Position numbers and translations under genes: made by a program
Origin: Rickettsiales bacterium UBA1997
GTDB taxonomy: Bacteria > Pseudomonadota > Alphaproteobacteria > Rickettsiales > UBA1997
DNA length: 7,600 nucleotides
NCBI GenBank assembly: GCA_002335845.1
Contig: DDCV01000137.1
Location: forward strand, 4,525-12,124
Reading direction: 5' to 3'
The notes under the pieces: generated by a model
Database searches by the model: none
Told to the model about the DNA's origin: nothing
Seen by the model: only the letters and a program-made list of their open reading frames with translations
In this document: positions 1 to 6,164 of the stretch, piece after piece
Layout: each line of letters opens with the position of its first letter
Numbering within the stretch: the stretch's first letter is position 1

Positions 1-41
1 TTATTGACGGATCTGGGTTTAATCAAATTAGTTTAGGATAA
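1..41 (+). other. Possible 3' tail of an unidentified plus-strand gene
   Basis: Two plus-strand frames are open from the window edge and stop almost at once: frame 1 reads LLTDLGLIKLV and stops at TAG 34-36; frame 3 reads IDGSGFNQISLG and stops at TAA 39-41. Either could be the C-terminus of a gene lying mostly outside the window. The terminator-like hairpin at 59-87, pointing the same way, makes a gene end here plausible. The fragment is too short to identify the product, and neither frame can be preferred with confidence. Confidence 0.3.
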
Positions 42-58
42 AATTTAATCAAGAAGGC

Positions 59-87
59 GCTTTGTATATTGATATATAAGCTTTTTT
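59..87 (+). terminator. Weak rho-independent terminator candidate
   Basis: GCTT (59-62) pairs with AAGC (78-81), and TATA (65-68) with TATA (73-76) around a TTGA loop (69-72); positions 63-64 and 77 form an internal loop. Six Ts follow (82-87). The stem is AT-rich and interrupted, so it is weak, but the order of stem then T-run fits a terminator for plus-strand transcription arriving from the left edge. It also lies downstream of the minus-strand CDGSH gene, but without a T-run in that direction. Confidence 0.35.
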
Positions 88-147
88 GATTGAATTTTAG
101 ACCAAAAATAAGAAGGTTAAATATATCATTAAAGGTTGGAATTGGTA

Positions 148-408
148 TTATAAATATTTATGGGAGCCATCACAAATGGCACCCTTTTTACTTTTCTTGC
201 AATTGCAAAAGAAGGCAAAGCCATCTTGTTTTGCCTCAAATTCTATGGATTTCATTATTGAGTTTCCATTTTCATCCTTATGTTTTTTATGGCTACCATC
301 GCAAAAAGGTTGCTTTGATGATAGTCCGCAACTACACCAGAAATATTTTTGTCCAGCTTTAACCTCAACTTTAATTGGTGATTTAGATATTATAATAGGC
401 AAATCCAT
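148..408 (-). CDS. Two-motif CDGSH iron-sulfur protein (CISD3-like)
   Basis: Small 86-residue protein with two CDGSH motifs, each expected to hold a redox-active [2Fe-2S] cluster through three Cys and one His. Motif 1 is complete: C25, C27, C36 and H40, with S30 and P34 in the usual places. Motif 2 has C68, C70, C79 and H83, with A77 replacing the usual Pro. There is no membrane segment or signal peptide, so it should be cytosolic. The tandem arrangement in one short chain resembles the bacterial proteins related to mitochondrial CISD3 (MiNT), a family linked to iron-sulfur and redox homeostasis; the precise bacterial role is not established. It starts 11 bases after the grpE stop on the same strand and is probably co-transcribed with it. 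No Shine-Dalgarno sequence precedes the ATG. Family assignment is very secure; physiological function is open. Confidence 0.93.
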   Translation of the reverse strand: MDLPIIISKSPIKVEVKAGQKYFWCSCGLSSKQPFCDGSHKKHKDENGNSIMKSIEFEAKQDGFAFFCNCKKSKKGAICDGSHKYL

Positions 409-419
409 AATTATATTTA

Positions 420-1037
420 TTAATTTTTCTTTTTAGCTACACTAACAAGAGCTGGCCTTAACAAGCGGTCACCAATTTGGTAGCCAGCTTGAATTACCTG
501 CACAACTGTGCCCTCTTCCTCTTCTGATTCAATTTGTGAAATAGCTTCATGAAAATTGTGATCAAATTTGGCTTTCAATGGATAAACTCTTTTTACATTA
601 TATTTTTCAAGAATTTTTATTAATTCTTTTTGCGTCATATCGATGGCCTGAGCATAATTTTTTAGATCGTCATTTTTTGCTATTTCTTGACGAGGCGCGT
701 GAGAATTTGCTAAAAAGAAATTTTCAACCGTTGCCACCAGCTCACCAACAAAATTTGAGATAGCATATTTTGATGCTTTTTCTAGATCTTCTTTGGCGCG
801 GCGACGCAAATTATCAAGTTCTGCCAATAATCTAAGATTTTTCTCATTAAGAGAAGCTACTTCTAGCTTTAAATCTACTTCAGCTGTATTTTCTTGAGAA
901 TCATTTGAGCCAGAATCTTCTTGTTGCTGATTGGTGTTGGAATCTTTTTTTTGATATTTGCTTTGCCAATCTTTATTATTTTGAGACTCGCTTGTAGCAT
1001 CTTCTTGAGGCTTGTTGTTTAAATTTTTTTCTGTCAT
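420..1037 (-). CDS. grpE: GrpE, nucleotide exchange factor of DnaK
   Basis: GrpE dimers release ADP from DnaK in the cytosol and so drive the DnaK-DnaJ folding cycle. The 205 residues show the family layout: a low-complexity N-terminus rich in Q, N, S and D (about 1-52), a long coiled-coil helix (about 53-110) with the family signature LAELDNLRRR (71-80) followed by EKASKYA, and a C-terminal beta domain with KFDHNFHEAI (157-166) and GYQIGDRLLRPALVSVAKK (185-203). The length is typical. The region after the long helix (VENFFLANSHAP) departs from the usual wording, but the core is intact. The ATG sits downstream of TATAAT-like sequence in the divergent region shared with clpP; there is no Shine-Dalgarno sequence. 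dnaK and dnaJ are not in the window. A CDGSH gene follows at once on the same strand. Confidence 0.97.
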   Translation of the reverse strand: MTEKNLNNKPQEDATSESQNNKDWQSKYQKKDSNTNQQQEDSGSNDSQENTAEVDLKLEVASLNEKNLRLLAELDNLRRRAKEDLEKASKYAISNFVGELVATVENFFLANSHAPRQEIAKNDDLKNYAQAIDMTQKELIKILEKYNVKRVYPLKAKFDHNFHEAISQIESEEEEGTVVQVIQAGYQIGDRLLRPALVSVAKKKN

Positions 1038-1052
1038 GATGTTGTGATAAAT

Positions 1053-1084
1053 ATTATATTATGTTTTACGTTAAGCTAAATCAA
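1053..1084 (-). promoter_or_regulatory. Candidate grpE promoter
   Basis: Read on the minus strand, TTGATT (1084-1079) lies upstream of overlapping -10-like hexamers: TAATAT (1061-1056, spacer 17) and the perfect TATAAT (1058-1053, spacer 20, too long for a standard pairing). The start codon follows about 16 bases after TATAAT, implying a very short leader. In DNA this AT-rich such hexamers also arise by chance, so this is a suggestion only. I found no convincing heat-shock (RpoH) consensus. Confidence 0.35.
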
Positions 1085-1112
1085 CTTTTAGCTGCTTCTT
1101 TTAGGATTAACA

Positions 1113-1250
1113 ATGAATCATTTTTTAAGATTTTATTTTAAAAAATTCAAATTTTCATTTTCTTTTCAAAGCAATCTAGCAAAAAAAGCTAGCTTTTTAA
1201 ATGTTAAAAATTTTAGTGTTGCTTTTGATCGATCTTATACCTGTATATAG
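1113..1250 (+). CDS. Possible 45-residue small ORF upstream of clpP
   Basis: An ATG at 1113 opens 45 codons ending at TAG 1248-1250, 20 bases before the clpP start and in a different frame. AGGA (1103-1106) lies 6 bases before the ATG, the best-placed Shine-Dalgarno-like sequence in the whole window. The predicted peptide starts [18 protein letters not shown] and is very rich in Phe, Lys, Ser and Asn, which is also what random AT-rich DNA would encode. It has one Cys near the end and no clear membrane helix. It could be a leader peptide or small basic protein, or simply noncoding promoter DNA. It overlaps the palindrome at 1176-1198 and the clpP promoter candidate, which argues against a conserved protein. 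Confidence 0.22.
   Translation: MNHFLRFYFKKFKFSFSFQSNLAKKASFLNVKNFSVAFDRSYTCI
1176..1198. repeat. Palindrome/hairpin in the grpE-clpP divergent region
   Basis: AAAAAGCTAGCTTTTT (1183-1198) is a perfect 16-base palindrome. An alternative pairing joins CTAGC (1176-1180) to GCTAG (1188-1192) over a seven-A loop, followed by C and five Ts, which looks like a short intrinsic terminator for plus-strand transcription. It lies between two diverging genes, so no annotated transcript needs ending here. It could be a regulator-binding site, an attenuator in a long clpP leader, or the end of a small RNA starting further left. Confidence 0.4.
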
Positions 1251-1252
1251 GT
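1219..1252 (+). promoter_or_regulatory. Candidate clpP promoter/operator segment
   Basis: TTGCTT (1219-1224) is followed 17 bases later by TGTATA (1242-1247), or 21 bases later by TATATA (1246 onward shifts to TATAGG), so the pairing is imperfect. Two symmetric elements sit within it: GATCGATC (1227-1234) and the near-palindrome ACCTGTATATAGGT (1239-1252), which has one mismatched pair. The latter could be an operator overlapping a -10 element. The clpP ATG is 18 bases further on. Heat-shock control is common for clpP, but I cannot match a convincing RpoH consensus here. Confidence 0.35.
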
Positions 1253-1270
1253 AAATTTAATTTTATTACA

Positions 1271-1891
1271 ATGTCTGAATTAATTATAGAACAAGCTAGC
1301 AATCTAGTGCCAATGGTTGTAGAGCAAACCGCAAAAGGGGAGAGATCTTACGATATATATTCAAGGCTCCTAAAAGAGAGAATAATATTTTTATCAGGTC
1401 AAGTTAATGATCAAATATCATCATTAATAGTTGCTCAATTACTATTTCTTGAATCGGAAGATCCAAAAAAAGATATCTATTTTTATGTAAATTCTCCAGG
1501 AGGCGTTGTAACATCTGGCTTGGCAATGTATGATACGATGCAATATATTAAGCCTGATGTGGCTACTCTTTGCATTGGTCAAGCAGCTTCTATGGGATCT
1601 CTATTATTGTGCGCAGGAGCAGCGGGTAAAAGATTTTCTTTACCAAATTCACGAGTAATGATTCATCAGCCATCTGGTGGTTTTCAAGGGCAGGCAACTG
1701 ATATTGAAATTCATGCTCAAGAGATTCTGCAATTAAGAAAGAGGCTCAACTCAATATATTCTAAACATACCGGACAAAAAGTCTCGGTTATAGAAAAAGC
1801 AATGGAGCGTGATAATTTTATGTCGGCTGACAAAGCTAAAGAATTCGGCATTATCGATAAGGTTATTGATAGTAGGGCGGCAATGGCTTGA
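1271..1891 (+). CDS. clpP: ClpP, ATP-dependent Clp protease proteolytic subunit
   Basis: Serine peptidase that forms the double seven-membered barrel degrading proteins fed in by ClpX or ClpA in the cytosol. The 206 residues are full length. The catalytic triad is visible: Ser107 in GQAASMGS (103-110), His132 in [13 protein letters not shown], and Asp181 in ERDNFMSA, with the usual spacings of 25 and 49 residues. [10 protein letters not shown] (74-83) is the conserved glycine-rich strand of the family. The N-terminus carries [10 protein letters not shown] (11-20), the conserved start of mature ClpP, so the chosen ATG leaves only a short propeptide. No Shine-Dalgarno sequence is seen. clpX follows 88 bases later on the same strand, the common alphaproteobacterial order. 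The opposite side faces grpE, so a single intergenic region separates two proteostasis units. Confidence 0.98.
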   Translation: MSELIIEQASNLVPMVVEQTAKGERSYDIYSRLLKERIIFLSGQVNDQISSLIVAQLLFLESEDPKKDIYFYVNSPGGVVTSGLAMYDTMQYIKPDVATLCIGQAASMGSLLLCAGAAGKRFSLPNSRVMIHQPSGGFQGQATDIEIHAQEILQLRKRLNSIYSKHTGQKVSVIEKAMERDNFMSADKAKEFGIIDKVIDSRAAMA

Positions 1892-1917
1892 TTATTAAGC
1901 GCTGCATTATAAGTGTT

Positions 1918-1944
1918 TATTGGTATTTGTTAAAAATACTAATA
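1918..1944 (+). promoter_or_regulatory. Hairpin in the clpP-clpX spacer
   Basis: Bases 1918-1928 and 1934-1944 pair as an 11-base stem (one G-U wobble in RNA) closed by the five-base loop GTTAA. No T-run follows, so it is not a standard intrinsic terminator. It could stabilise the 3' end of clpP mRNA or act as a processing site that sets clpP and clpX at different levels. The stem is AT-rich; 11 pairs is longer than I would expect in an ordinary spacer, but chance is not excluded. Confidence 0.4.
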
Positions 1945-1979
1945 TCAAAAATCGCTAAGTTTAAGTTAATTGATTATTT

Positions 1980-3290
1980 ATGACTAATACTAAAGACAAA
2001 GAGTTGTCATGTTCATTTTGTGGTAAAACTCAAAATGAAGTGAAAAAGCTAATCGCTGGTCCAACTGCTCTCATTTGCAATGAATGTATAGCTCTAGGTA
2101 TGGATATATTGCGTGAGGAGCATAAAAAGTCACCTCTTAGCAAAAATAAGGATGACCTAACTCCGAAGTCTATTCTTAAAATATTAGACGAATATATCAT
2201 TGGCCAGTCATATGCAAAAAAAACTTTGTCAGTAGCCGTTTATAATCACTATAAGAGAGTTGATTCATTCGACCCAGACGATAAGGATGGCGTTGAAATT
2301 AGCAAATCTAATATTCTAATGATTGGGCCAACTGGATGCGGCAAAACTTTACTTGCGCAGACATTAGCGCGAATTATTGATGTGCCTTTTACGATGGCTG
2401 ACGCCACCTCTTTAACTGAAGCTGGTTATGTTGGAGATGATGTTGAAAATATCATTGGGCGCTTATTGCAAATTTCTAATTATGATATTGAAAAAGCTCA
2501 GCGTGGGATTGTTTATATTGATGAAATTGACAAAATAGCTCGTAAAACAGATGATCAAGCTCGTCGAGATATCTCTGGCGAGGGAGTTCAGCAAGGCTTA
2601 TTAAGAATTATAGAAGGTACCGTTACTTCAGTTCCAACGCAGCCGGGTAGAAAAAACTCGCAACAAGAATATGTGCAAATTGACACTCGCAATATATTAT
2701 TCATTTGCGCTGGTGCTTTTTCAGGCTTGGAAAAAATAATAGCATCTCGTGGCAAAGGAACCGCTATAGGTTTTGGTGCAGATGTTAGGGAAAAAGATGA
2801 TGGCGATCGTCGAGATATATTTAGTCAAGCTGAACCAGAAGATTTTGTTAAATATGGTATAATACCAGAGGTAGTTGGCAGGCTACCAGTTATTGCTCCA
2901 CTTGATGGATTAACACAAGCAGATCTAACGCAAATATTATCTGAACCTAAAAATTCTGTAGTTAAGCAATATCAAAAACTTTTTGCTTTAGATAAAGTCG
3001 ATCTGCAATTTGATGATGATGCTCTCATTGAAATTGCTAAAAAAGCAATTGAGCGTAAAACTGGTGCCAGAGGCTTGCGAGCAATTGTTGAGCAGACATT
3101 GCTGGAAACCATGTTTGAAGTTCCATCTCTTAAAAATGTTAAATCAGCTCAAGTTACCAAGGAGTTAGTTTTAGAAGGAAAAATGTTAAAATTTAAATAT
3201 CTAACTCAAAAAGAAATTGAAGCCAATGGTGATAGCAACTCTATATCAGTTGTTAATAAAAAAGATGCTAAGAAAAGCAATGGAGCATAA
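1980..3290 (+). CDS. clpX: ClpX, AAA+ unfoldase of the ClpXP protease
   Basis: Hexameric ATPase that recognises tagged proteins, unfolds them and threads them into ClpP. The 436 residues contain, in order: an N-terminal zinc-binding domain with C11, C14, C33 and C36; Walker A GPTGCGKT (116-123); the pore-1 loop GYVG (149-152); Walker B VYIDEID (178-184) with Asp181-Glu182; the ClpP-docking loop IGFGA (263-267); and sensor 2 GARGLR (362-367). All ATPase and ClpP-contact elements are intact, so it should work with the upstream ClpP. One oddity is the RKH loop at the pore entrance, which reads R224-K225-N226, and its flank is PTQPGRKNS rather than the usual PPQGGRKHP. The C-terminal tail after about 410 is Lys/Asn/Ser-rich. 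Start chosen because the zinc domain begins directly after it; no Shine-Dalgarno sequence is visible. Confidence 0.98.
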   Translation: MTNTKDKELSCSFCGKTQNEVKKLIAGPTALICNECIALGMDILREEHKKSPLSKNKDDLTPKSILKILDEYIIGQSYAKKTLSVAVYNHYKRVDSFDPDDKDGVEISKSNILMIGPTGCGKTLLAQTLARIIDVPFTMADATSLTEAGYVGDDVENIIGRLLQISNYDIEKAQRGIVYIDEIDKIARKTDDQARRDISGEGVQQGLLRIIEGTVTSVPTQPGRKNSQQEYVQIDTRNILFICAGAFSGLEKIIASRGKGTAIGFGADVREKDDGDRRDIFSQAEPEDFVKYGIIPEVVGRLPVIAPLDGLTQADLTQILSEPKNSVVKQYQKLFALDKVDLQFDDDALIEIAKKAIERKTGARGLRAIVEQTLLETMFEVPSLKNVKSAQVTKELVLEGKMLKFKYLTQKEIEANGDSNSISVVNKKDAKKSNGA

Positions 3291-3310
3291 TAATATTCTA
3301 TTAAGCTTCG

Positions 3311-3340
3311 TTTAGACTTATTTTTGGATATTTATATAGT
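3311..3340 (+). promoter_or_regulatory. Weak promoter candidate before the SPOR lipoprotein gene
   Basis: TTTAGA (3311-3316) and TATAGT (3335-3340) are separated by 18 bases and match the sigma-70 consensus at four and five positions respectively. The ATG at 3350 follows only 9 bases after the -10, which would give a leaderless or almost leaderless mRNA. A weak TAAG/CTTA hairpin with five Ts (3302-3325) overlaps it and could partly end clpX transcription. Chance matches are likely in such AT-rich sequence. Confidence 0.3.
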
Positions 3341-3349
3341 AACTTAAAA

Positions 3350-4126
3350 ATGATTAAGATTTTTTACAACATATTGTCAGTTTTTTGTTTGGCCTCAACA
3401 ATGTCTTGTGATCATCTTAGAAAAAGTGATGATGTCGAAATAAGATTAGTAAATCTTGATGGCGAATCAAGAAAGATGTATACTAGAATACCAGATCTTA
3501 ATCTCAAAGCTCTTGCTGACCAAGGCAAGTCATCTTACGATGTTACAAAAAATATTGTTTCTGTTGAAAATGCAGATGAAATAAAGGCAGCTAGAACCAT
3601 ATCAGTGCCTAAAGGAAATCTTGTTAGAGATAATTCATATAATGATATAAAAGAAAGTCCATCCGATAATGCTAGCGATTTAGAGTCTAATAAGAATAAG
3701 AATTTTGGAGATTTTTCATCTAAGACTATTGATTACACCTTTGGTAAAAAAAATACAGACTCACAAGATGTAGAGCAAATTCAGTATGATTTATCCAAAA
3801 CTCCAAAACAAGAAGCCGCAGCAAAGTTAAGAGATGCTGGTAATGCTAGAATAAATGACGTAAAACAGCAAAGCGATAGCGCCAAACCTTCTGGCGCAAA
3901 AAAAGAGATTTATATTCAAGTTGGATCATTTTCTAAAGAACAAAACGCTAAAAACTTTCTTAAATTCATGAATAAATTTAATGAAGGTGAGATACAAAGA
4001 GTTAAATCAAATAATAGGTACATAAATCGTGTATTATTGGGACCAATGGAAAATTTAAGTAAAGCTAATAGCACAATAACTAGCATTAAAAATTCAGGTC
4101 ATGATGCCATTATAATTAGAAGATAG
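3350..4126 (+). CDS. SPOR-domain lipoprotein
   Basis: 258-residue predicted lipoprotein. The N-terminus is a short signal segment (2-19) ending TMSC, with Cys20 as the likely lipidated residue; the lipobox is imperfect because Thr rather than Leu stands at -3. A long polar linker rich in Ser, Asn, Asp and Lys (about 25-184) follows. The C-terminus (about 186-258) is a SPOR domain: IYIQVGSF (187-194), then RVKSNNRYINRVLLGPM and a final IIIRR strand. SPOR domains bind glycan strands stripped of stem peptides and bring proteins to division septa. In many alphaproteobacteria this kind of protein, often RlpA, lies next to a D-Ala-D-Ala carboxypeptidase, as here. I see no RlpA double-psi beta-barrel, so it is not called rlpA. 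It may anchor or mark septal peptidoglycan in the outer membrane; no enzyme domain is visible. Confidence 0.85.
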   Translation: MIKIFYNILSVFCLASTMSCDHLRKSDDVEIRLVNLDGESRKMYTRIPDLNLKALADQGKSSYDVTKNIVSVENADEIKAARTISVPKGNLVRDNSYNDIKESPSDNASDLESNKNKNFGDFSSKTIDYTFGKKNTDSQDVEQIQYDLSKTPKQEAAAKLRDAGNARINDVKQQSDSAKPSGAKKEIYIQVGSFSKEQNAKNFLKFMNKFNEGEIQRVKSNNRYINRVLLGPMENLSKANSTITSIKNSGHDAIIIRR

Positions 4127-4176
4127 AGCTGTTTAATGTTTTATAAAAAATACAATCTAGAATCAATTAGCCAATA

Positions 4177-4779
4177 ATGTCTAGATACCTAATAATATTG
4201 CTTTTATTTGTTTTTACTTCATGCGGTTATGGCCATAATGATGTAAACCAATTATTTAACGAGGAATTTGGTAATAAAATAGATAAAGTTAAAATTTATC
4301 GTAGTGAGCCAGAATCTCTAAAAAATAAAACCTTTTCCTTTAGGTCGCCCACAAGAAGAGAAATAGAGAAGTCTTTTATAAAATCTAAATATAACAAATA
4401 TCGCTATATTGATGTTAGTCAATTCAATGAAGTGCAAGAAGATTATTTTGATAATAAGATTCAGTCTGGACAGCTATCCCCCAGAATTTTTGATATAACA
4501 TATTATACTAAAAATCACGGGCCATTTATAATTGAAGAAGATCATTTTGCTAATATAGATATTCCTGAATATGATGCATATGGCTTGGCCACAAGATTTA
4601 GCTCCAAGCCTTACTTGTTAGTAAGCGATAAGTCTATAAAGGATGGAGTTGATTATATTTCAAATAACAATAGGGATAGCAATCATATTAAACAAAGCCA
4701 GTCCCTAATAAAAGAAAGAATGGAATTGCGTCGCAAGCAAAGAATGCAAAAATTATATCAAAATCCATCTTTAAAATAG
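4177..4779 (+). CDS. Putative lipoprotein of unknown function
   Basis: 200-residue protein not recognised as a member of any family I can name. The N-terminus has a hydrophobic signal segment (4-14) followed by FTSC, with Cys16 as probable lipidation site. The rest is polar and charged, with several Tyr-rich stretches (residues 72-77, 108-111, 129-136). The most conserved-looking block is DIPEYDAYGLATRFSSKPYL (128-147). The tail is a strongly basic, probably helical segment (about 178-193, KERMELRRKQRMQKLY). It lies 50 bases after the SPOR lipoprotein and 199 bases before the carboxypeptidase, so an envelope role is plausible from context alone. At the very end, TTTAAAA (4770-4776) directly precedes the TAG and the -1 frame stays open for 61 codons, so the true C-terminus may be uncertain. 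Confidence 0.75.
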   Translation: MSRYLIILLLFVFTSCGYGHNDVNQLFNEEFGNKIDKVKIYRSEPESLKNKTFSFRSPTRREIEKSFIKSKYNKYRYIDVSQFNEVQEDYFDNKIQSGQLSPRIFDITYYTKNHGPFIIEEDHFANIDIPEYDAYGLATRFSSKPYLLVSDKSIKDGVDYISNNNRDSNHIKQSQSLIKERMELRRKQRMQKLYQNPSLK

Positions 4780-4978
4780 GTCATTATTTATTAAATTTTA
4801 GCTTCATCTTTTTGTTTTTAAAAGCCATAAAGCCTCAGTCCTTATTGGTATATAGTCTTCACGAGGGCCTTCATTTTATAACTTTTAAAATTCAAAAATA
4901 TTTTGCCAAAGATTTAATTAAAGATGGATTTTGGTATCGTAATATTTTTCTAAATACCTAATCAAAAATAATAAAAGG
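4780..4978 (+). other. Spacer with an open frame continuing from the lipoprotein gene
   Basis: No gene with a standard start lies in these 199 bases. The -1 frame relative to the preceding lipoprotein is open from 4692 to TAA 4959-4961 but holds no ATG or GTG. From 4776 it encodes 61 residues, including a hydrophobic stretch (YLLNFSFIFLFL) and then a part with Trp, His and Gly that looks less like random translation. The segment 4826-4872 is noticeably richer in G and C than its surroundings; AAGCCTC and GAGGGCCTT within it can pair with a two-base bulge. The dacF start lies at the right end, with AAAGG touching the ATG, too close to act as a normal ribosome binding site. Read-out possibilities are a frameshifted C-terminal extension, a gene remnant, or noncoding DNA. 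Confidence 0.4.
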
Positions 4979-6160
4979 ATGATTTTTGCTAAGTATTTCC
5001 TCATCTTTTTAACTATAATTTATTCTCATAATGCTCGGGCGCAGGATTATAAAGATTTGGTTCAAAAAAATATCTTTGATAAAGAAAAGCATTATCTACT
5101 TTATGATCCCGATCTTGATGAGGTATTAATTGCCAATAATCATCACAAAAGAATCGCGCCTTCATCCATGACTAAATTGATGACTGCTTATGTTGTTTTT
5201 AGTCAACTTTCCAATAATTTTCTTGAACTCAATGATTATTGCTTAATTGGCAAAGATGCTTGGAATAAATATGGCTCAACCATGTCTTTGGGTTATGGTG
5301 ATGTGGTAAAAATATCTGACTTAGTTAAGGGATTGCTTGTGATGTCGGGCAATGACGCCTCGATTGCTTTAGCGCAAACAACCGTTTCTGGAGGCTATGA
5401 TAGCTTTATTAGGCTAATGAATATCAAGGCCATGGAGCTTGGCATGCATAATAGTAGTTTTATGAATCCGCACGGTCTAAATGAAGATAATCATTATTCG
5501 ACTTTGATGGATTTAGCGATATTGGTTAAAAGTCTTTATGAGGATTTTCCGCAATATAGTCATTTTCTTGAAATAAAGAAGTTTGAATATTCTGGTATTG
5601 AGCAAAGTAATCGTAACCCACTTGTAAAAAATGATTATGATGGTATTTTGGGGGGAAAAACTGGCTACACATCAGAAGGCGGCTATGGGGTGGCGGCTAT
5701 TGTTAAGCGCAATCATCGCAGAATGATCGCAGTTACCAATAATATGTCAAATCCGGTAGAAAGAGAATTGATGATTTCAAGCCTTTTTGATTTTGGCTTT
5801 AATAATTTTAAAAAAATAAAATTTTTTACTAAAGATGAAACCATTGCAAATCTTGATGTTTGGCTTGGCCTAGATGATAAGTTGGAAATATATATAAAGC
5901 GCGATGTTGTGCTAAACATACCTTACAATATTTTACCTAAAGATATTGAGGTGAAGGTCAAATATCTCAAGCCACTTATAGCCCCTGTAATTGCTGAAGA
6001 CAAAGTTGCTGATTTACATATTGTAATAAAAAATTATGATTCATTCCATTTTCCACTATATGCTAGAAAAGATATAAAAAAAGCAGGATTTTTTAAGAAA
6101 GTTAAATTGATTTTAATGCAAAAGAAATTAGAAATTAAAAGATTGTTAACCAATTTATAA
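4979..6160 (+). CDS. dacF: D-alanyl-D-alanine carboxypeptidase, DacF/PBP5 type
   Basis: Low-molecular-mass penicillin-binding protein of the S11 peptidase family; it removes the terminal D-Ala from peptidoglycan stem pentapeptides in the periplasm. The 393 residues begin with a signal peptide (1-21) with a good cleavage site after ARA. The active-site motifs are all present: S63-M-T-K66 (nucleophile Ser63), S123-G-N125, and K227-T-G229 in GGKTGYTSEGGYG. A C-terminal beta-rich domain (about 280-360) follows, and the last 25 residues form a basic amphipathic segment that probably anchors the enzyme on the membrane. There is no in-frame start upstream, since TAA lies at 4940-4942. The enzyme implies that this organism still makes or modifies peptidoglycan. 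It heads a tight group with ybaB 4 bases downstream. The dacF symbol follows alphaproteobacterial usage; dacA or dacC naming would be equally defensible. Confidence 0.93.
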   Translation: MIFAKYFLIFLTIIYSHNARAQDYKDLVQKNIFDKEKHYLLYDPDLDEVLIANNHHKRIAPSSMTKLMTAYVVFSQLSNNFLELNDYCLIGKDAWNKYGSTMSLGYGDVVKISDLVKGLLVMSGNDASIALAQTTVSGGYDSFIRLMNIKAMELGMHNSSFMNPHGLNEDNHYSTLMDLAILVKSLYEDFPQYSHFLEIKKFEYSGIEQSNRNPLVKNDYDGILGGKTGYTSEGGYGVAAIVKRNHRRMIAVTNNMSNPVERELMISSLFDFGFNNFKKIKFFTKDETIANLDVWLGLDDKLEIYIKRDVVLNIPYNILPKDIEVKVKYLKPLIAPVIAEDKVADLHIVIKNYDSFHFPLYARKDIKKAGFFKKVKLILMQKKLEIKRLLTNL

Positions 6161-6164
6161 AATT

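Noticed and set aside
90..436. Two plus-strand open frames (90-362 and 176-436) opposite the CDGSH gene
   Set aside because: They are antisense to a gene with two textbook iron-sulfur motifs, and their translations show no recognisable domain.
1200..1260. RpoH (heat-shock) promoter for clpP
   Set aside because: Segments such as CTTTTGATC and CCTGTATAT loosely resemble heat-shock elements, but neither sequence nor spacing matches well enough.
3302..3325. Terminator after clpX (TAAG/CTTA stem followed by five Ts)
   Set aside because: The stem has only four or five pairs with a bulged A and an eight-base loop; too weak to call as a separate feature.
3350..4126. Calling the SPOR lipoprotein RlpA
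   Set aside because: The SPOR domain and lipid anchor fit, but no double-psi beta-barrel or its conserved residues can be seen, so the enzyme name is not supported.
4826..4880. Small RNA or tRNA remnant in the GC-richer part of the spacer before dacF
   Set aside because: Only one bulged stem can be drawn; there is no cloverleaf, no T-run and no clear promoter.
5713..5919. Minus-strand open frames inside dacF, ybaB and trpF (5713-5919, 6239-6487, 6856-7041)
   Set aside because: They lie wholly or almost wholly antisense to well-identified genes with complete motifs, and have no domain signal of their own.
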